Of a stretch of 54,613 bases of DNA, positions 25,974 to 34,322 are shown one piece after another. The notes beneath the pieces were generated by a model. It saw only the letters and a list, made by a program, of their open reading frames with translations. It searched no databases and had not been told where the DNA came from. Location of the stretch: NCBI GenBank assembly GCA_903898715.1, contig CAIUGL010000019.1:1-54613 (forward strand), in the 5' to 3' direction. Source of the stretch: an uncultured Cytophagaceae bacterium (GTDB taxonomy: Bacteria > Bacteroidota > Bacteroidia > Cytophagales > Spirosomataceae). Each line of letters opens with the position of its first letter. Positions within the stretch are counted from its first letter, which is position 1. The position numbers were made by a program, and so were the translations under genes.

Positions 25974-27863
25974 TTAAAGTGCTCCTTTAATAATCGAATC
26001 TACCACACTTGGATCTAGCAAGGTAGAGGTATCTCCTAAACTGCCAAATTCCCCTTCAGCGACCTTGCGTAAAATACGACGCATGATTTTACCTGAGCGA
26101 GTTTTTGGCAATCCAGTCACAAACTGAATTTTATCCGGCTTAGCGATGGGCCCAATGACACGTGCCACGGTGGCCAAAATATCTTTACGCGTTAATTCAT
26201 CGTTGATGGTTGGATGCTCGCAAATGACATAGGCATAAATTCCTTGTCCTTTGACATCGTGAGGAAAGCCAACGACCGCAGATTCGATCACACCGGTGTG
26301 CATGTTAATCGCATTTTCCACCTCAGCCGTTCCGATGCGGTGACCTGAAATATTCATAACGTCATCTACTCGTCCCGTAATCCGGTAATATCCGTCTTCA
26401 TCACGCATACAGCCATCACCCGTGAAATACAATCCTGGGTAGGTCGAGAAATACGTTGTTTTGCAACGCTCATGATCACCGTAGGTCGTCCGGATTATGG
26501 ATGGCCATGGGTATTTGATGCACAGATTTCCATTGACGCCATTACCCTCAATCTCTTTTCCGTTTTCATCCACCAGTATCGGCTGAACTCCTGGTAATGG
26601 TAGTGTGGCGAATGCAGGTTTTAAAGGCGTAATCCCCGCAATCGGTGAGATCATTAATCCCCCTGTTTCAGTTTGCCACCAAGTATCTACGATTGGGCAA
26701 TTGCCCTTGCCGATTTTTTCGTCGTACCACTGCCATGCTTCCACGTTGATGGGTTCACCCACAGATCCAAGTACACGAAGTGAACTCAAATCCTTTCCGA
26801 CTAAGAACTCATCGCCAAAGCCCATCAGTGAACGAATCGCCGTAGGCGCGGTGTAGAAAATATTCACTTGGTGACGTTTGATGATATCCCAGAAACGTCC
26901 CGCATCAGGGTATGTTGGGATGCCCTCAAACAATACAGAAATGGCGCCATTTAATAAGGGGCCGTATACCAAATAGGAGTGACCGGTAATCCAACCGATA
27001 TCCGCGGTGCAGAAAAACACATCGCCTGGATTGTATTGGAAAACATTGGCAAATGTATAGGCTGTGTAAACCATGTAACCGCCGCAGGTATGAACAACCC
27101 CTTTCGGTTTACCTGTTGACCCTGAGGTATAGAGTATAAATAAAGGGTCTTCCGCATTCATGGCCTCCGGAGTGCAAACGTCAGAAGCCTGCATTTCTTC
27201 TTCTTCCCACCAAAGGTCACGTCCTTTCACCATGGAAACCGGTGTTTGGGTGCGTGTTTTGACGATAACCGTTTCCACGCAAGGACAAGAAACCAAGGCG
27301 TCATCCACCGTTTCCTTCATGGGAATGGTTTTATTTCCGCGCACGGCGCCATCCGTTGTGATGACCAATTTACATTGCGAATCGTTGATCCGATCTGATA
27401 TAGATTGTGCGGAAAAACCACCGAAAACCACCGAGTGAATAGCACCGATGCGCGCACAAGCTAAGACAGCAATCGCTAATTCCGGAATCATGGGCATATA
27501 AATGCACACACGATCTCCCTTTGTAACTCCTTGTGCTTTTAACACATTACTGAATTTGCACACCCGCGCATGGAGCTGGCGATAGGTCAATGTGATCGCT
27601 TCATCCCCAGGTTCATTGGGCTCATATACCATGGCTGCCTGATCCGGAATGGTTTTCAGATGTCTATCCAGTGCATTGGCTGTGATGTTCATTTGGCCAT
27701 CCTCGAACCACTTCACGGAATAATCGTCAAAACTCCAGTCAAGGACTTTGGTGAATGGTTTAATCCAATCAAACTCGTTGGCAATATCAGCCCAAAATTG
27801 TTCCGGTTTTTCTACACTTAGGGAATACGCTTCGTGGTATTCTTGTAAATTTTTAATGCGCAT
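25974..27863 (-). CDS. acs: acetyl-CoA synthetase
   Basis: The ATG at 27863 (MRIKNLQEYHEAY) gives 629 residues, normal for AMP-forming acetyl-CoA synthetases; an in-frame TTG five codons earlier is not needed. Motifs are YTSGSTGKPKGVVHTCGG (P-loop-like A3), the acetate-pocket region WWQTETGG, YFTGDGCMRDEDGYY and GRVDDVMNISGHR. The regulated C-terminal lysine lies in TRSGKIMRRILRKVA. The enzyme makes acetyl-CoA from acetate, ATP and CoA through acetyl-AMP. The start lies 11 bases inside the end of an MFS carrier gene, so the two are translationally linked, which suggests that the carrier imports acetate or a related carboxylate. The stop is formed at the edge of repeat tract A. Confidence 0.97.
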   Translation of the reverse strand: MRIKNLQEYHEAYSLSVEKPEQFWADIANEFDWIKPFTKVLDWSFDDYSVKWFEDGQMNITANALDRHLKTIPDQAAMVYEPNEPGDEAITLTYRQLHARVCKFSNVLKAQGVTKGDRVCIYMPMIPELAIAVLACARIGAIHSVVFGGFSAQSISDRINDSQCKLVITTDGAVRGNKTIPMKETVDDALVSCPCVETVIVKTRTQTPVSMVKGRDLWWEEEEMQASDVCTPEAMNAEDPLFILYTSGSTGKPKGVVHTCGGYMVYTAYTFANVFQYNPGDVFFCTADIGWITGHSYLVYGPLLNGAISVLFEGIPTYPDAGRFWDIIKRHQVNIFYTAPTAIRSLMGFGDEFLVGKDLSSLRVLGSVGEPINVEAWQWYDEKIGKGNCPIVDTWWQTETGGLMISPIAGITPLKPAFATLPLPGVQPILVDENGKEIEGNGVNGNLCIKYPWPSIIRTTYGDHERCKTTYFSTYPGLYFTGDGCMRDEDGYYRITGRVDDVMNISGHRIGTAEVENAINMHTGVIESAVVGFPHDVKGQGIYAYVICEHPTINDELTRKDILATVARVIGPIAKPDKIQFVTGLPKTRSGKIMRRILRKVAEGEFGSLGDTSTLLDPSVVDSIIKGAL

Positions 27864-29514
27864 GGTTTTTTTGGTCAAACTCTCCTGTCAAGGCAAAATA
27901 TCCGAAAAGGGACATGCCAATGCTGATGAAAGGAGCTAAAATAAAGGTATAAATGATGGCAGGAACTAAGTCGTTTCCGCCTTTTTCCCATAAAGGCATT
28001 GCCTGAAAATAGACGAGGTATAGGCCCGTTGAGATGCCTAACAATATCCAAACAATGCCCAAAAGCCTTTTCAAACCGTTAAGTTGGTACGTCTTTTTGA
28101 TTTTAACATCCTGCATATACACCAGTCCGATAATCAAACAAACGGAAATCATGGCGATCGGATAGTTTAATCCTTCCAGATAGGGTTTCGCAATGGTCGA
28201 ATCGTTCGATGCCGTAGTCACTAAAAAAGTCGCAATGGCTGGCATTAATCCGCCAAAAATTCCATTACCAATGTGGTACGGAAAGGACATAGAAGTATAC
28301 CTGATTTTTATCGGAAATAACTCAACCAAAAATGCCGCAATCGGTCCGTAGGCCATGCTGACAAAGCTAATTAGGCAAAATATTAAGCCGATCATTTTCC
28401 ATTGCGAGGTGGCCGGGATATGAATAATTGGGCCTTTTTCGGTGGTTGTTTCAACAGTTCCATCCGTAAAGGTTCGAATTGTATTCCCATTTTCATAGGT
28501 AATCGAGCCCTTTACCTCTGTTTTTTGTTTTGTATCGACGAGGTCGTACATCGTGGAAAATATCGGTCGGTACAGGAATAAGGCGAGAGCCATGCCGGCC
28601 AACATGATTCCTTTTCTGCCTAATTTGTCCGATAAGGCGCCAAAAAGAACAAACAGGGGAGTTCCAGCGAGTAAGCCGATGACCAAGATCAGGTTGGTTT
28701 GCGTTTCTTCGAGATGGCAAATTTTCAACAAGAATGTTTGAGCGTAAAATTGGCCCGTATACCACACCAAACCCTGTCCCATCGTGGCTCCAAACAACGC
28801 AAGTAACACGAATTTCAAATTCAATTTATTACCAAAAGATTCTTTTAATGGGTTTTTGGCGACATTCCCTGTCTTTTTGGCCTCTTCAAATAAAGGGGAT
28901 TCCGTCATGTTTTTACGAACGATGATGGAACCTATCACCATGACGATGGAGATGAGGAAGGGGATGCGCCAACCGTAATTATCGAATTCTTCGGCAGATA
29001 AGAGGCTGCGTGTCAACATGATTACGCCTAATGAAATAATTAGTCCGAGTGTCGCCGTAGTTTGAATCCAGGACGTATAAAAGCCTCTCTGGTGCTCCGG
29101 TGAGTGTTCCGCGACGTAGGTGGCCGCTCCGCCGTATTCCCCACCAAGTGCTAAACCTTGCAATAAGCGTAAAATTAAGACTAGAATAGGAGCGAGGGCG
29201 CCGATGCTCTGGTAGGAAGGAATTAAACCAATGGCGAACGTAGCTCCACCCATGAGCATCAGGGTCACCATAAAGGTGTATTTACGGCCAATGACGTCCC
29301 CAATCTTTCCGAAAAAAAGTGCACCAAATGGTCGTACCACGAAGCCTGCCGCAAAGGTGGCCAAGGTGTTTAAAAAAGCAGCTGTGGGGTTGTCGGTAGG
29401 GAAAAATTTGGTCGACAAAACCGTCGCCAAACTACCAAATATGTAAAAGTCGTACCATTCGATCAGCGTACCTACAGAAGATGCGCCGATGATGTAGCTT
29501 AATTTTTTATTCAC
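27853..29514 (-). CDS. MFS carrier of the metabolite:H+ symporter (MHS) type
   Basis: A 553-residue membrane protein; the start is GTG at 29514 and no ATG is near. It has the MHS N-terminus (SSVGTLIEWYDFYIFGSL), the loop FFGKIGDVIGRKYTF between helices 2 and 3, and the family signature RLLQGLALGGEYGGAATYVAEH. Two things are unusual. About 45 hydrophilic residues (around residues 315-360, including GSITYENGNTIRTFTDG) are inserted between helices of the C-terminal half, and after the twelfth helix there are two or more further hydrophobic segments. Normal MHS proteins have about 430-460 residues. It overlaps acs by 11 bases, so acetate, propionate or pyruvate is the most likely cargo; this is inference. 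Confidence 0.88.
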   Translation of the reverse strand: MNKKLSYIIGASSVGTLIEWYDFYIFGSLATVLSTKFFPTDNPTAAFLNTLATFAAGFVVRPFGALFFGKIGDVIGRKYTFMVTLMLMGGATFAIGLIPSYQSIGALAPILVLILRLLQGLALGGEYGGAATYVAEHSPEHQRGFYTSWIQTTATLGLIISLGVIMLTRSLLSAEEFDNYGWRIPFLISIVMVIGSIIVRKNMTESPLFEEAKKTGNVAKNPLKESFGNKLNLKFVLLALFGATMGQGLVWYTGQFYAQTFLLKICHLEETQTNLILVIGLLAGTPLFVLFGALSDKLGRKGIMLAGMALALFLYRPIFSTMYDLVDTKQKTEVKGSITYENGNTIRTFTDGTVETTTEKGPIIHIPATSQWKMIGLIFCLISFVSMAYGPIAAFLVELFPIKIRYTSMSFPYHIGNGIFGGLMPAIATFLVTTASNDSTIAKPYLEGLNYPIAMISVCLIIGLVYMQDVKIKKTYQLNGLKRLLGIVWILLGISTGLYLVYFQAMPLWEKGGNDLVPAIIYTFILAPFISIGMSLFGYFALTGEFDQKNHAH

Positions 29515-29581
29515 AGGTTTAGAATTTTACCCGAATATATCGAAAAAAAATCTAAATTTTGCCATTCAAATTGTTCATTAG

Positions 29582-30040
29582 ATGACTGAATTTAAAGAAA
29601 CGCAGCGATTTACGCAGTGGTGGTTGTGGTTAATTTTATTTGGAACATGGGCTACCATGATTTTTGCTTTGATGCAGGAACTAAATGAAATAAATATATC
29701 ATTTTTTGTGGGTGGAATTATCGGCCTAGGATTCCCCATTTTGTTTTGGCAGATGCGTTTAGTAACTCGAGTGACTTCAGCAGGCATTTATGTGCGGTTT
29801 ATTCCTTTTCATTTTAAAGAAAAATTCTATTCTTGGGAATCCATTGAATCCGCTCAAGTTCGTACGTATGATCCTTTGTTTGAATATGGTGGCTGGGGGA
29901 TTAAATATGGCTTTAATGGGCAGGGGAAGGTATATAATATAGCTGGGAATGAAGGGCTTCAATTGGTGTTCAAATCAGGTGATAAATTGTTGATTGGTAC
30001 CCAAAAACCAAAAGAAATTCAAGCCGCAGTTCGTTTGTAG
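29582..30040 (+). CDS. small membrane protein of unknown function
   Basis: A 152-residue protein. Two hydrophobic helices (WWLWLILFGTWATMIFAL and ISFFVGGIIGLGFPILFW) are followed by a soluble domain of about 90 residues with short beta-strands: RVTSAGIYVRFIPF, YSWESIESAQVRTYDP, YGGWGIKYGFNG, and LQLVFKSGDKLLIGTQ. The pattern of two helices plus a bacterial PH-like domain, with GGWGIK and a closing GTQKP element, resembles DUF6141-type proteins. I do not know a function. It starts 67 bases from the divergent MFS gene. Confidence 0.7.
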   Translation: MTEFKETQRFTQWWLWLILFGTWATMIFALMQELNEINISFFVGGIIGLGFPILFWQMRLVTRVTSAGIYVRFIPFHFKEKFYSWESIESAQVRTYDPLFEYGGWGIKYGFNGQGKVYNIAGNEGLQLVFKSGDKLLIGTQKPKEIQAAVRL

Positions 30041-30084
30041 TTTATCAAGTTCTTGGGCAATTTATGTGGTTTAAGAACGTTCGC

Positions 30085-30190
30085 CATTTATCAGTTACGC
30101 TGCCTTGTCAACGACCCCAGCAGCGTCACCCAGCCCGCGCAGGCGTTCATCGAAAGCGCGAAATGCCGAAATAAAGCCGTAACTTGCGCC
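30085..30190. other. GC-rich island of unknown nature upstream of the helicase gene
   Basis: The 212-base gap between the small membrane protein and the helicase contains a clearly GC-richer stretch than its flanks. It includes a 7-base inverted repeat (ACGCTGC near 30096 and GCAGCGT near 30119). On the minus strand a frame without a start codon is open from 30226 to a TAA at 30095 and reads protein-like (AFRAFDERLRGLGDAAGVV). It may be a gene remnant or a structured leader; I cannot decide. Confidence 0.4.
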
Positions 30191-30252
30191 ATTATTATGA
30201 GGATGCTTGTTATTTCCAGTTATTACTCATAAGCACACATTCTCATTTTAAT

Positions 30253-31545
30253 ATGACATTTCAAGAGTTACACCTCATTGAGCCTATCTTAAAAGCGCTC
30301 GGTGAGGAGGGTTATTCAACCCCAACCCCCATTCAAGCGCAAGCTATTCCGATTGTACTTAAAGGCACCGACCTCCTGGGTTGCGCCCAAACGGGTACCG
30401 GAAAAACCGCCGCATTTACATTACCCATCATCCAATTGATGGATGCCAATCAGACCTTTCAGAAGCCTAAAAAAATCCGTGCATTGATCGTAACTCCCAC
30501 GCGGGAACTTGCGATTCAAATCGGAGAAAGTTTTAAAGCCTACGCACGTCACACCTCTCTTAACTATACCGTTATTTTCGGTGGAGTTGGACAAAGCCCA
30601 CAAGTTTCCGCGCTTAGATCGGGTGTGGATGTCGTGATCGCAACGCCAGGTCGTTTGTTGGATTTGATGAATCAAAAGCTTTTGTCGATTGCCAATGTAG
30701 AATATTTTGTCCTCGATGAGGCCGATCGTATGCTCGATATGGGCTTTATTCATGATGTACGCAAGCTTTTGGCTGCTTTACCGCGTCAAAGACAATCTTT
30801 GTTTTTCTCGGCGACGATGCCACCTGAAATTGTGCAGTTGGCCGCGTCTATTTTGCGCAACCCTGCTGAGGTTTCGGTGACTCCGGTTTCGTCAACTGTG
30901 GAAATCATTAACCAATCGGTGTATTTTGTGGACAAAAACAACAAGAATACGCTTTTGCTAGATATTCTAGAAGACACCAAAATCAAAACAGCTTTAGTGT
31001 TTACGCGTACGAAACATGGTGCCGACAAAGTTGTCAAAGTCCTGCTCAAAGCAAGCATCAAAGCTGAAGCTATTCATGGAAATAAATCCCAAAATGCGCG
31101 CCAAACAGCCTTGAAAAACTTTACCGCTCAAACTACACGTGTTTTGGTCGCTACGGATATCGCGGCGCGTGGAATCGATGTGGATGATTTGGAATATGTG
31201 ATTAATTTTGAATTGCCCAACATCCCGGAAACATATGTGCACCGGATCGGTCGGACAGGTCGTGCTGGCGCGCGAGGTACCGCAATTTCCTTCTGTGACA
31301 TTGAGGAAAAAGCTTATTTGAAGGATATAGAGAAGTTGATCGGTAAAAAAGTACCCGTTGTGGAAGCACATCGCTACCCCATGAAGGTTTTAACCGTTGA
31401 GAAAAAAGCGAAGCAAGGGCCTCCAAACCGCGGTGGAAAACCAGCCGGTCCAGGAGCCGCAGTAGCGAAACCTGCTGAAAGCCCGCGTTCATTCGATAAA
31501 GCCAAAGCTGGCCGTAAATGGTACGGCAAGAAGAATACCTATTAA
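30253..31545 (+). CDS. rhlE: DEAD-box RNA helicase, RhlE type
   Basis: The ATG at 30253 ([13 protein letters not shown]) gives 430 residues; 23 more codons upstream are open from a TTG but are unlike the family. All helicase motifs are visible: Q motif ([12 protein letters not shown]), I (AQTGTGKT), Ia (PTRELAIQ), II (DEAD in [13 protein letters not shown]), III (SAT), IV-V ([25 protein letters not shown]) and VI ([10 protein letters not shown]). The tail (from about residue 385) is basic and rich in Gly, Pro and Lys, as in RhlE proteins that act on rRNA and mRNA structure. miaA starts one base after the stop, so the two RNA-modifying genes share a transcript. Confidence 0.93.
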   Translation: MTFQELHLIEPILKALGEEGYSTPTPIQAQAIPIVLKGTDLLGCAQTGTGKTAAFTLPIIQLMDANQTFQKPKKIRALIVTPTRELAIQIGESFKAYARHTSLNYTVIFGGVGQSPQVSALRSGVDVVIATPGRLLDLMNQKLLSIANVEYFVLDEADRMLDMGFIHDVRKLLAALPRQRQSLFFSATMPPEIVQLAASILRNPAEVSVTPVSSTVEIINQSVYFVDKNNKNTLLLDILEDTKIKTALVFTRTKHGADKVVKVLLKASIKAEAIHGNKSQNARQTALKNFTAQTTRVLVATDIAARGIDVDDLEYVINFELPNIPETYVHRIGRTGRAGARGTAISFCDIEEKAYLKDIEKLIGKKVPVVEAHRYPMKVLTVEKKAKQGPPNRGGKPAGPGAAVAKPAESPRSFDKAKAGRKWYGKKNTY

Positions 31546-31546
31546 G

Positions 31547-32440
31547 ATGAATAAAACACTTTTGGTCATTGCGGGTCCTACGGCTGTTGGCAAAACAGCT
31601 TTATGTGTCGAAATGGCCAAAAGTCTTCATACCGAAATTATCTCGGCCGATTCCCGGCAATTTTACCAAGAATTAAGCATCGGTACCGCAAAGCCTAGCC
31701 TCGAAGAGCAAGGTGGCGTCAAACATCATTTCATTGATTCTCATTCTATTCATGACTATTTCTCTCCCGGGGATTTTGAACGTGATGCACTGAAAATTCT
31801 GACAGATTTATTCCAAACGCACGATGTGGTCATTCTTACCGGAGGATCAGGACTCTATTTGAAAGCGCTGATGGAAGGTTTGGACGATATGCCAGATGTA
31901 GATTTGGCATTGCGCGAAAGCTTAATGAAAGCCTTAGAAACGGATGGATTAGAAAAGCTTTTCAAGCAACTACAGGACTTAGATCCCGAATATGCCACGC
32001 AAGTAGATGCGCAAAATCTGCAGCGGGTTGTTAGAGCTTTAGAAGTATGTTTGTCGACTGGTAAATCCTATACATCTTTCCGCCATCAGCAAAAGGCTGA
32101 GCGACCTTTTGAGATGATCAAAATATGCCTTGATCGTCCGCGGGAGGAATTATACCAACGAATCGATGCCCGCATGGAAATGATGTTGGCCGCTGGCCTT
32201 GTACAAGAAGCCAAAGATTTCGAAGCCTTTCAAGATCGTTACGCCTTAAAAACCTTAGGTTATAAAGAAATATATGGGTTTTTCAGAGCTGAGTACGATG
32301 AGCCCGAAATGATTCGCTTATTGAAACGCAATTCGAGGCATTATGCTAAAAAACAATTGACTTGGTTTCGACATCAGGATGATTTTGAATTTGTGCATCC
32401 CGACCAGGCTTTCGCCTACATTCAAGGTAAGCTTAAATAA
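31547..32440 (+). CDS. miaA: tRNA dimethylallyltransferase MiaA
   Basis: A 297-residue enzyme that adds a dimethylallyl group to A37 of tRNAs reading UNN codons. The P-loop AGPTAVGKTAL is at residues 9-19, followed by ISADSRQFYQELSIGTAKPS, which binds the substrate and tRNA, and HHFIDSHSIHDYFSPGDF. LTGGSGLYLKALMEGLDD is the prenyl-diphosphate region, and KRNSRHYAKKQLTWFRHQ is the conserved C-terminal tRNA-binding segment. Length and motif order are normal. Its last 19 bases overlap the convergent rhodanese gene. Confidence 0.97.
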   Translation: MNKTLLVIAGPTAVGKTALCVEMAKSLHTEIISADSRQFYQELSIGTAKPSLEEQGGVKHHFIDSHSIHDYFSPGDFERDALKILTDLFQTHDVVILTGGSGLYLKALMEGLDDMPDVDLALRESLMKALETDGLEKLFKQLQDLDPEYATQVDAQNLQRVVRALEVCLSTGKSYTSFRHQQKAERPFEMIKICLDRPREELYQRIDARMEMMLAAGLVQEAKDFEAFQDRYALKTLGYKEIYGFFRAEYDEPEMIRLLKRNSRHYAKKQLTWFRHQDDFEFVHPDQAFAYIQGKLK

Positions 32441-32703
32441 GCTTCCAGACCTCCCGTGACATTTTGAGCTTGAAGGCCTTTGGCGGTCAGGAGCCGACAA
32501 GCAATCTGGCTTTGTGTGCCGTTATAACAAATGACGGTGTATGTTGTGGTGGTGTTTAACTCGTGGATCCGCGTTAGTAAATCATCCAAAGGAATATGCA
32601 GTCCCCCTAAATCAAAATCCGCTCGTTCCCTCGGCGTTCGAATATCCAAGAGGGAAAGAGCGGATAAATTTTCCTTGAATTCGTTCGCGGAAATGGATAA
32701 CAT
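32422..32703 (-). CDS. rhodanese-like protein 1
   Basis: The ATG at 32703 gives 93 residues; a longer open frame runs into the preceding gene. The single rhodanese domain has SLLDIRTPRERADFDLGG and the active-site loop CYNGTQS with Cys59. Rhodaneses move sulfane sulfur through a cysteine persulfide. The loop length (six residues after Cys) is that of single-domain sulfurtransferases. It lies one base after the stop of a second rhodanese gene and overlaps the end of miaA on the other strand. The partner that accepts the sulfur is unknown. Confidence 0.88.
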   Translation of the reverse strand: MLSISANEFKENLSALSLLDIRTPRERADFDLGGLHIPLDDLLTRIHELNTTTTYTVICYNGTQSQIACRLLTAKGLQAQNVTGGLEAYLSLP

Positions 32704-32704
32704 C

Positions 32705-33004
32705 TTAATATCCAGCTTCTTGCCAAGCAAGCATACCGCCTAAAACATTGCGTACGTTGGTATATCCTTCGCTTGTCAAGTATTCTTTGGCACGTCCTGA
32801 ACGTGCACCTGAACGGCAATGGATTAAAATTTCTTGATCTTTCCAGGCTTCGATTTCCTCCAAACGGTCAGGTAATTCACCCAATGGAATCAAGGTTGCC
32901 CCAATATTAAACTCATCAAATTCGTATTCCTCGCGGACATCAATTAGGTTTAATTGTTCCCCTTTGTCTATGCGTTCTTTTAATTCTTCAATCGTAATGT
33001 CCAT
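32705..33004 (-). CDS. rhodanese-like protein 2
   Basis: The ATG at 33004 (MDITIEELKERID) gives 99 residues. Motifs are NLIDVREEYEFDEFNIGA, where the DVRE pattern is typical, and the active-site loop HCRSGARSG with Cys63, followed by YTNVRNVLGGMLAWQEAGY, the usual C-terminus of GlpE/PspE-like proteins. It is a closer match to the family consensus than its neighbour 1. It lies between a PASTA-domain gene (four bases upstream) and rhodanese 1 (one base downstream), so the three genes probably form one operon. Two different active-site loops (CRSGARS here, CYNGTQS in the neighbour) suggest divided roles rather than a recent duplication. Confidence 0.9.
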   Translation of the reverse strand: MDITIEELKERIDKGEQLNLIDVREEYEFDEFNIGATLIPLGELPDRLEEIEAWKDQEILIHCRSGARSGRAKEYLTSEGYTNVRNVLGGMLAWQEAGY

Positions 33005-33008
33005 GCTG

Positions 33009-33785
33009 TTATTGGTTTTGATCCTCACCACCCACAACCCACAGGTCGATCAGGTCGCCAGGTTTTACACTTGTTCCTTCGCAAGTCGCACATGTTTGCT
33101 TGAAGACAGTTCCCGCTGGAAACGCTTCGTTTGCTTCGTATACGACTTTGCCTACTTTTAAATTCATTCCTGCCAAAATAATGGTCACTTCATCCATTGG
33201 TTTGCCCACAAAATCTGGCATCTCCATGTCGACATTCGCCATACCATTTCCAATGTACAGATCCACCATGGTTCCTTTGGGGATGCTTGCGCCTGCTTCT
33301 ATTTTACGACCCAAGGCCTGAACTTCAATCACCTCTTTTACACGTGGGTCATTCACCTCGTGAACGATACCTTTGCGTAATCCAGCGATGAATAATTGTT
33401 GCTCGGCACTGCGCACCGACAAGCCCACTAACGTAGGTAATTTAATTGTAGGAGGTGTTTCGGAGTTGATCGTAATGTAGATTTTACGTCCAGATTTGAC
33501 CAAGGCATTTGGCAATGGGTATTGTGACAAAACGGTCAATGGCGGCTTGTCGGCCGTATATGTGCAGTCAGAAACTTCATAGGTAAGATCACTCGCATCG
33601 ATCAATTCCTCCATTTTATCAGCCGATAAGCCTTTTAAATTGGGAACTTTGATCGTTTCTCCATGATGTGTACTCCATGGCAGATACACAAAGAAAAAGC
33701 CGAAAAATAAAACCAAAAACAAGGACGCTAATATCGCAATGTGCGTGAAGAGGTCTTTCTTGGTTTGTGTAGGTATTTGAGCCAT
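33009..33785 (-). CDS. membrane-anchored PASTA-domain protein
   Basis: A 258-residue protein with a short cytoplasmic N-terminus, one transmembrane helix (about residues 15-37, HIAILASLFLVLFFGFFFVY) and three extracytoplasmic PASTA repeats. They begin at IKVPNLKGLSADKMEELI (about 45), IKLPTLVGLSVRSAEQQL (about 113) and DMEMPDFVGKPMDEVTIIL (about 187). PASTA domains bind peptidoglycan or beta-lactams in serine/threonine kinases and penicillin-binding proteins, but there is no kinase or transpeptidase here. Stand-alone membrane PASTA proteins are common in Bacteroidota, with unclear roles in the wall. Its 5' side faces repeat tract B, whose first words start about 60 bases upstream of the ATG. 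Confidence 0.9.
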   Translation of the reverse strand: MAQIPTQTKKDLFTHIAILASLFLVLFFGFFFVYLPWSTHHGETIKVPNLKGLSADKMEELIDASDLTYEVSDCTYTADKPPLTVLSQYPLPNALVKSGRKIYITINSETPPTIKLPTLVGLSVRSAEQQLFIAGLRKGIVHEVNDPRVKEVIEVQALGRKIEAGASIPKGTMVDLYIGNGMANVDMEMPDFVGKPMDEVTIILAGMNLKVGKVVYEANEAFPAGTVFKQTCATCEGTSVKPGDLIDLWVVGGEDQNQ

Positions 33786-34050
33786 AATCGGAAATACGAA
33801 TTTGCGTGCAAGATAAGTAAATCTAAAACCCTAGGCAAGAGGGGGCAGTCGCTAGTGGTCAGTGGTCAGTCGCTAGTGGTCAGTTGTCAGTCGCTAGTCG
33901 TCAGTGGTCAGTCGCTAGTCGACAGTCCGGAGGGAAATAGTCCGAAGGAAATGAGTCCGAAGTCTAACGTCCAATGTCCAGCGACTAGTGATTAGTGACT
34001 GACGACTAGCGACTGACCACTAGCGAATGTCTACTAGTGTCTAAAAGAAT

Positions 34051-34123
34051 AGTCCGAAGGAAAAAGCTCTTGACTGAATAAACAGACTTTGAACTTTCCC
34101 TCCGGACTATTTCCCTTCGGACT
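34051..34123. repeat. hairpin cassette 1 of tract B
   Basis: Left arm AGTCCGAAGGAAAAAG (34051-34066), a unique 27-base centre, then a right arm of 30 bases (34094-34123) that starts CTTTCCCTCCGGACT and ends TTCCCTTCGGACT. The right arm can pair with the left in either of its two halves. The arms are identical in cassette 2, whereas the centre is not related to it. Confidence 0.88.
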
Positions 34124-34187
34124 GTCGACTAGTGACTCTCCACTGACCACTGACTACTAGCGACTGTCTACTAGCGTCTAATAGAAA

Positions 34188-34261
34188 AGTCCGAAGGAAA
34201 AAGTATATACCTGCTTTCGCTGATAATTATACTTTCCCTCCGGACTATTTCCCTTCGGACT
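34188..34261. repeat. hairpin cassette 2 of tract B
   Basis: The same left arm (34188-34203) and the same 30-base right arm (34232-34261) as cassette 1, but a different 28-base centre that itself looks AT-rich. The distance between the cassette starts is 137 bases. The identity of the arms against unrelated centres points to recombination or copying of the arms. Confidence 0.88.
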
Positions 34262-34322
34262 AGTGACTAGTGACTAGCGACTAGTGACTGACTACTGACC
34301 ACTGTCTACTAACCACTGACTT

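Noticed and set aside
33741-33995. Small plus-strand reading frame through the left part of repeat tract B
   Set aside because: Its protein is only the translation of the repeat words (QSLVVSGQSLVVS), it begins inside the PASTA gene, and no family resemblance is present.
34051-34261. CRISPR-like pattern (identical arms around different 27/28-base centres)
   Set aside because: Only two units exist, the arms are unequal and form hairpins with each other, the distance between units is filled with other repeat words, and no cas gene is in the window.
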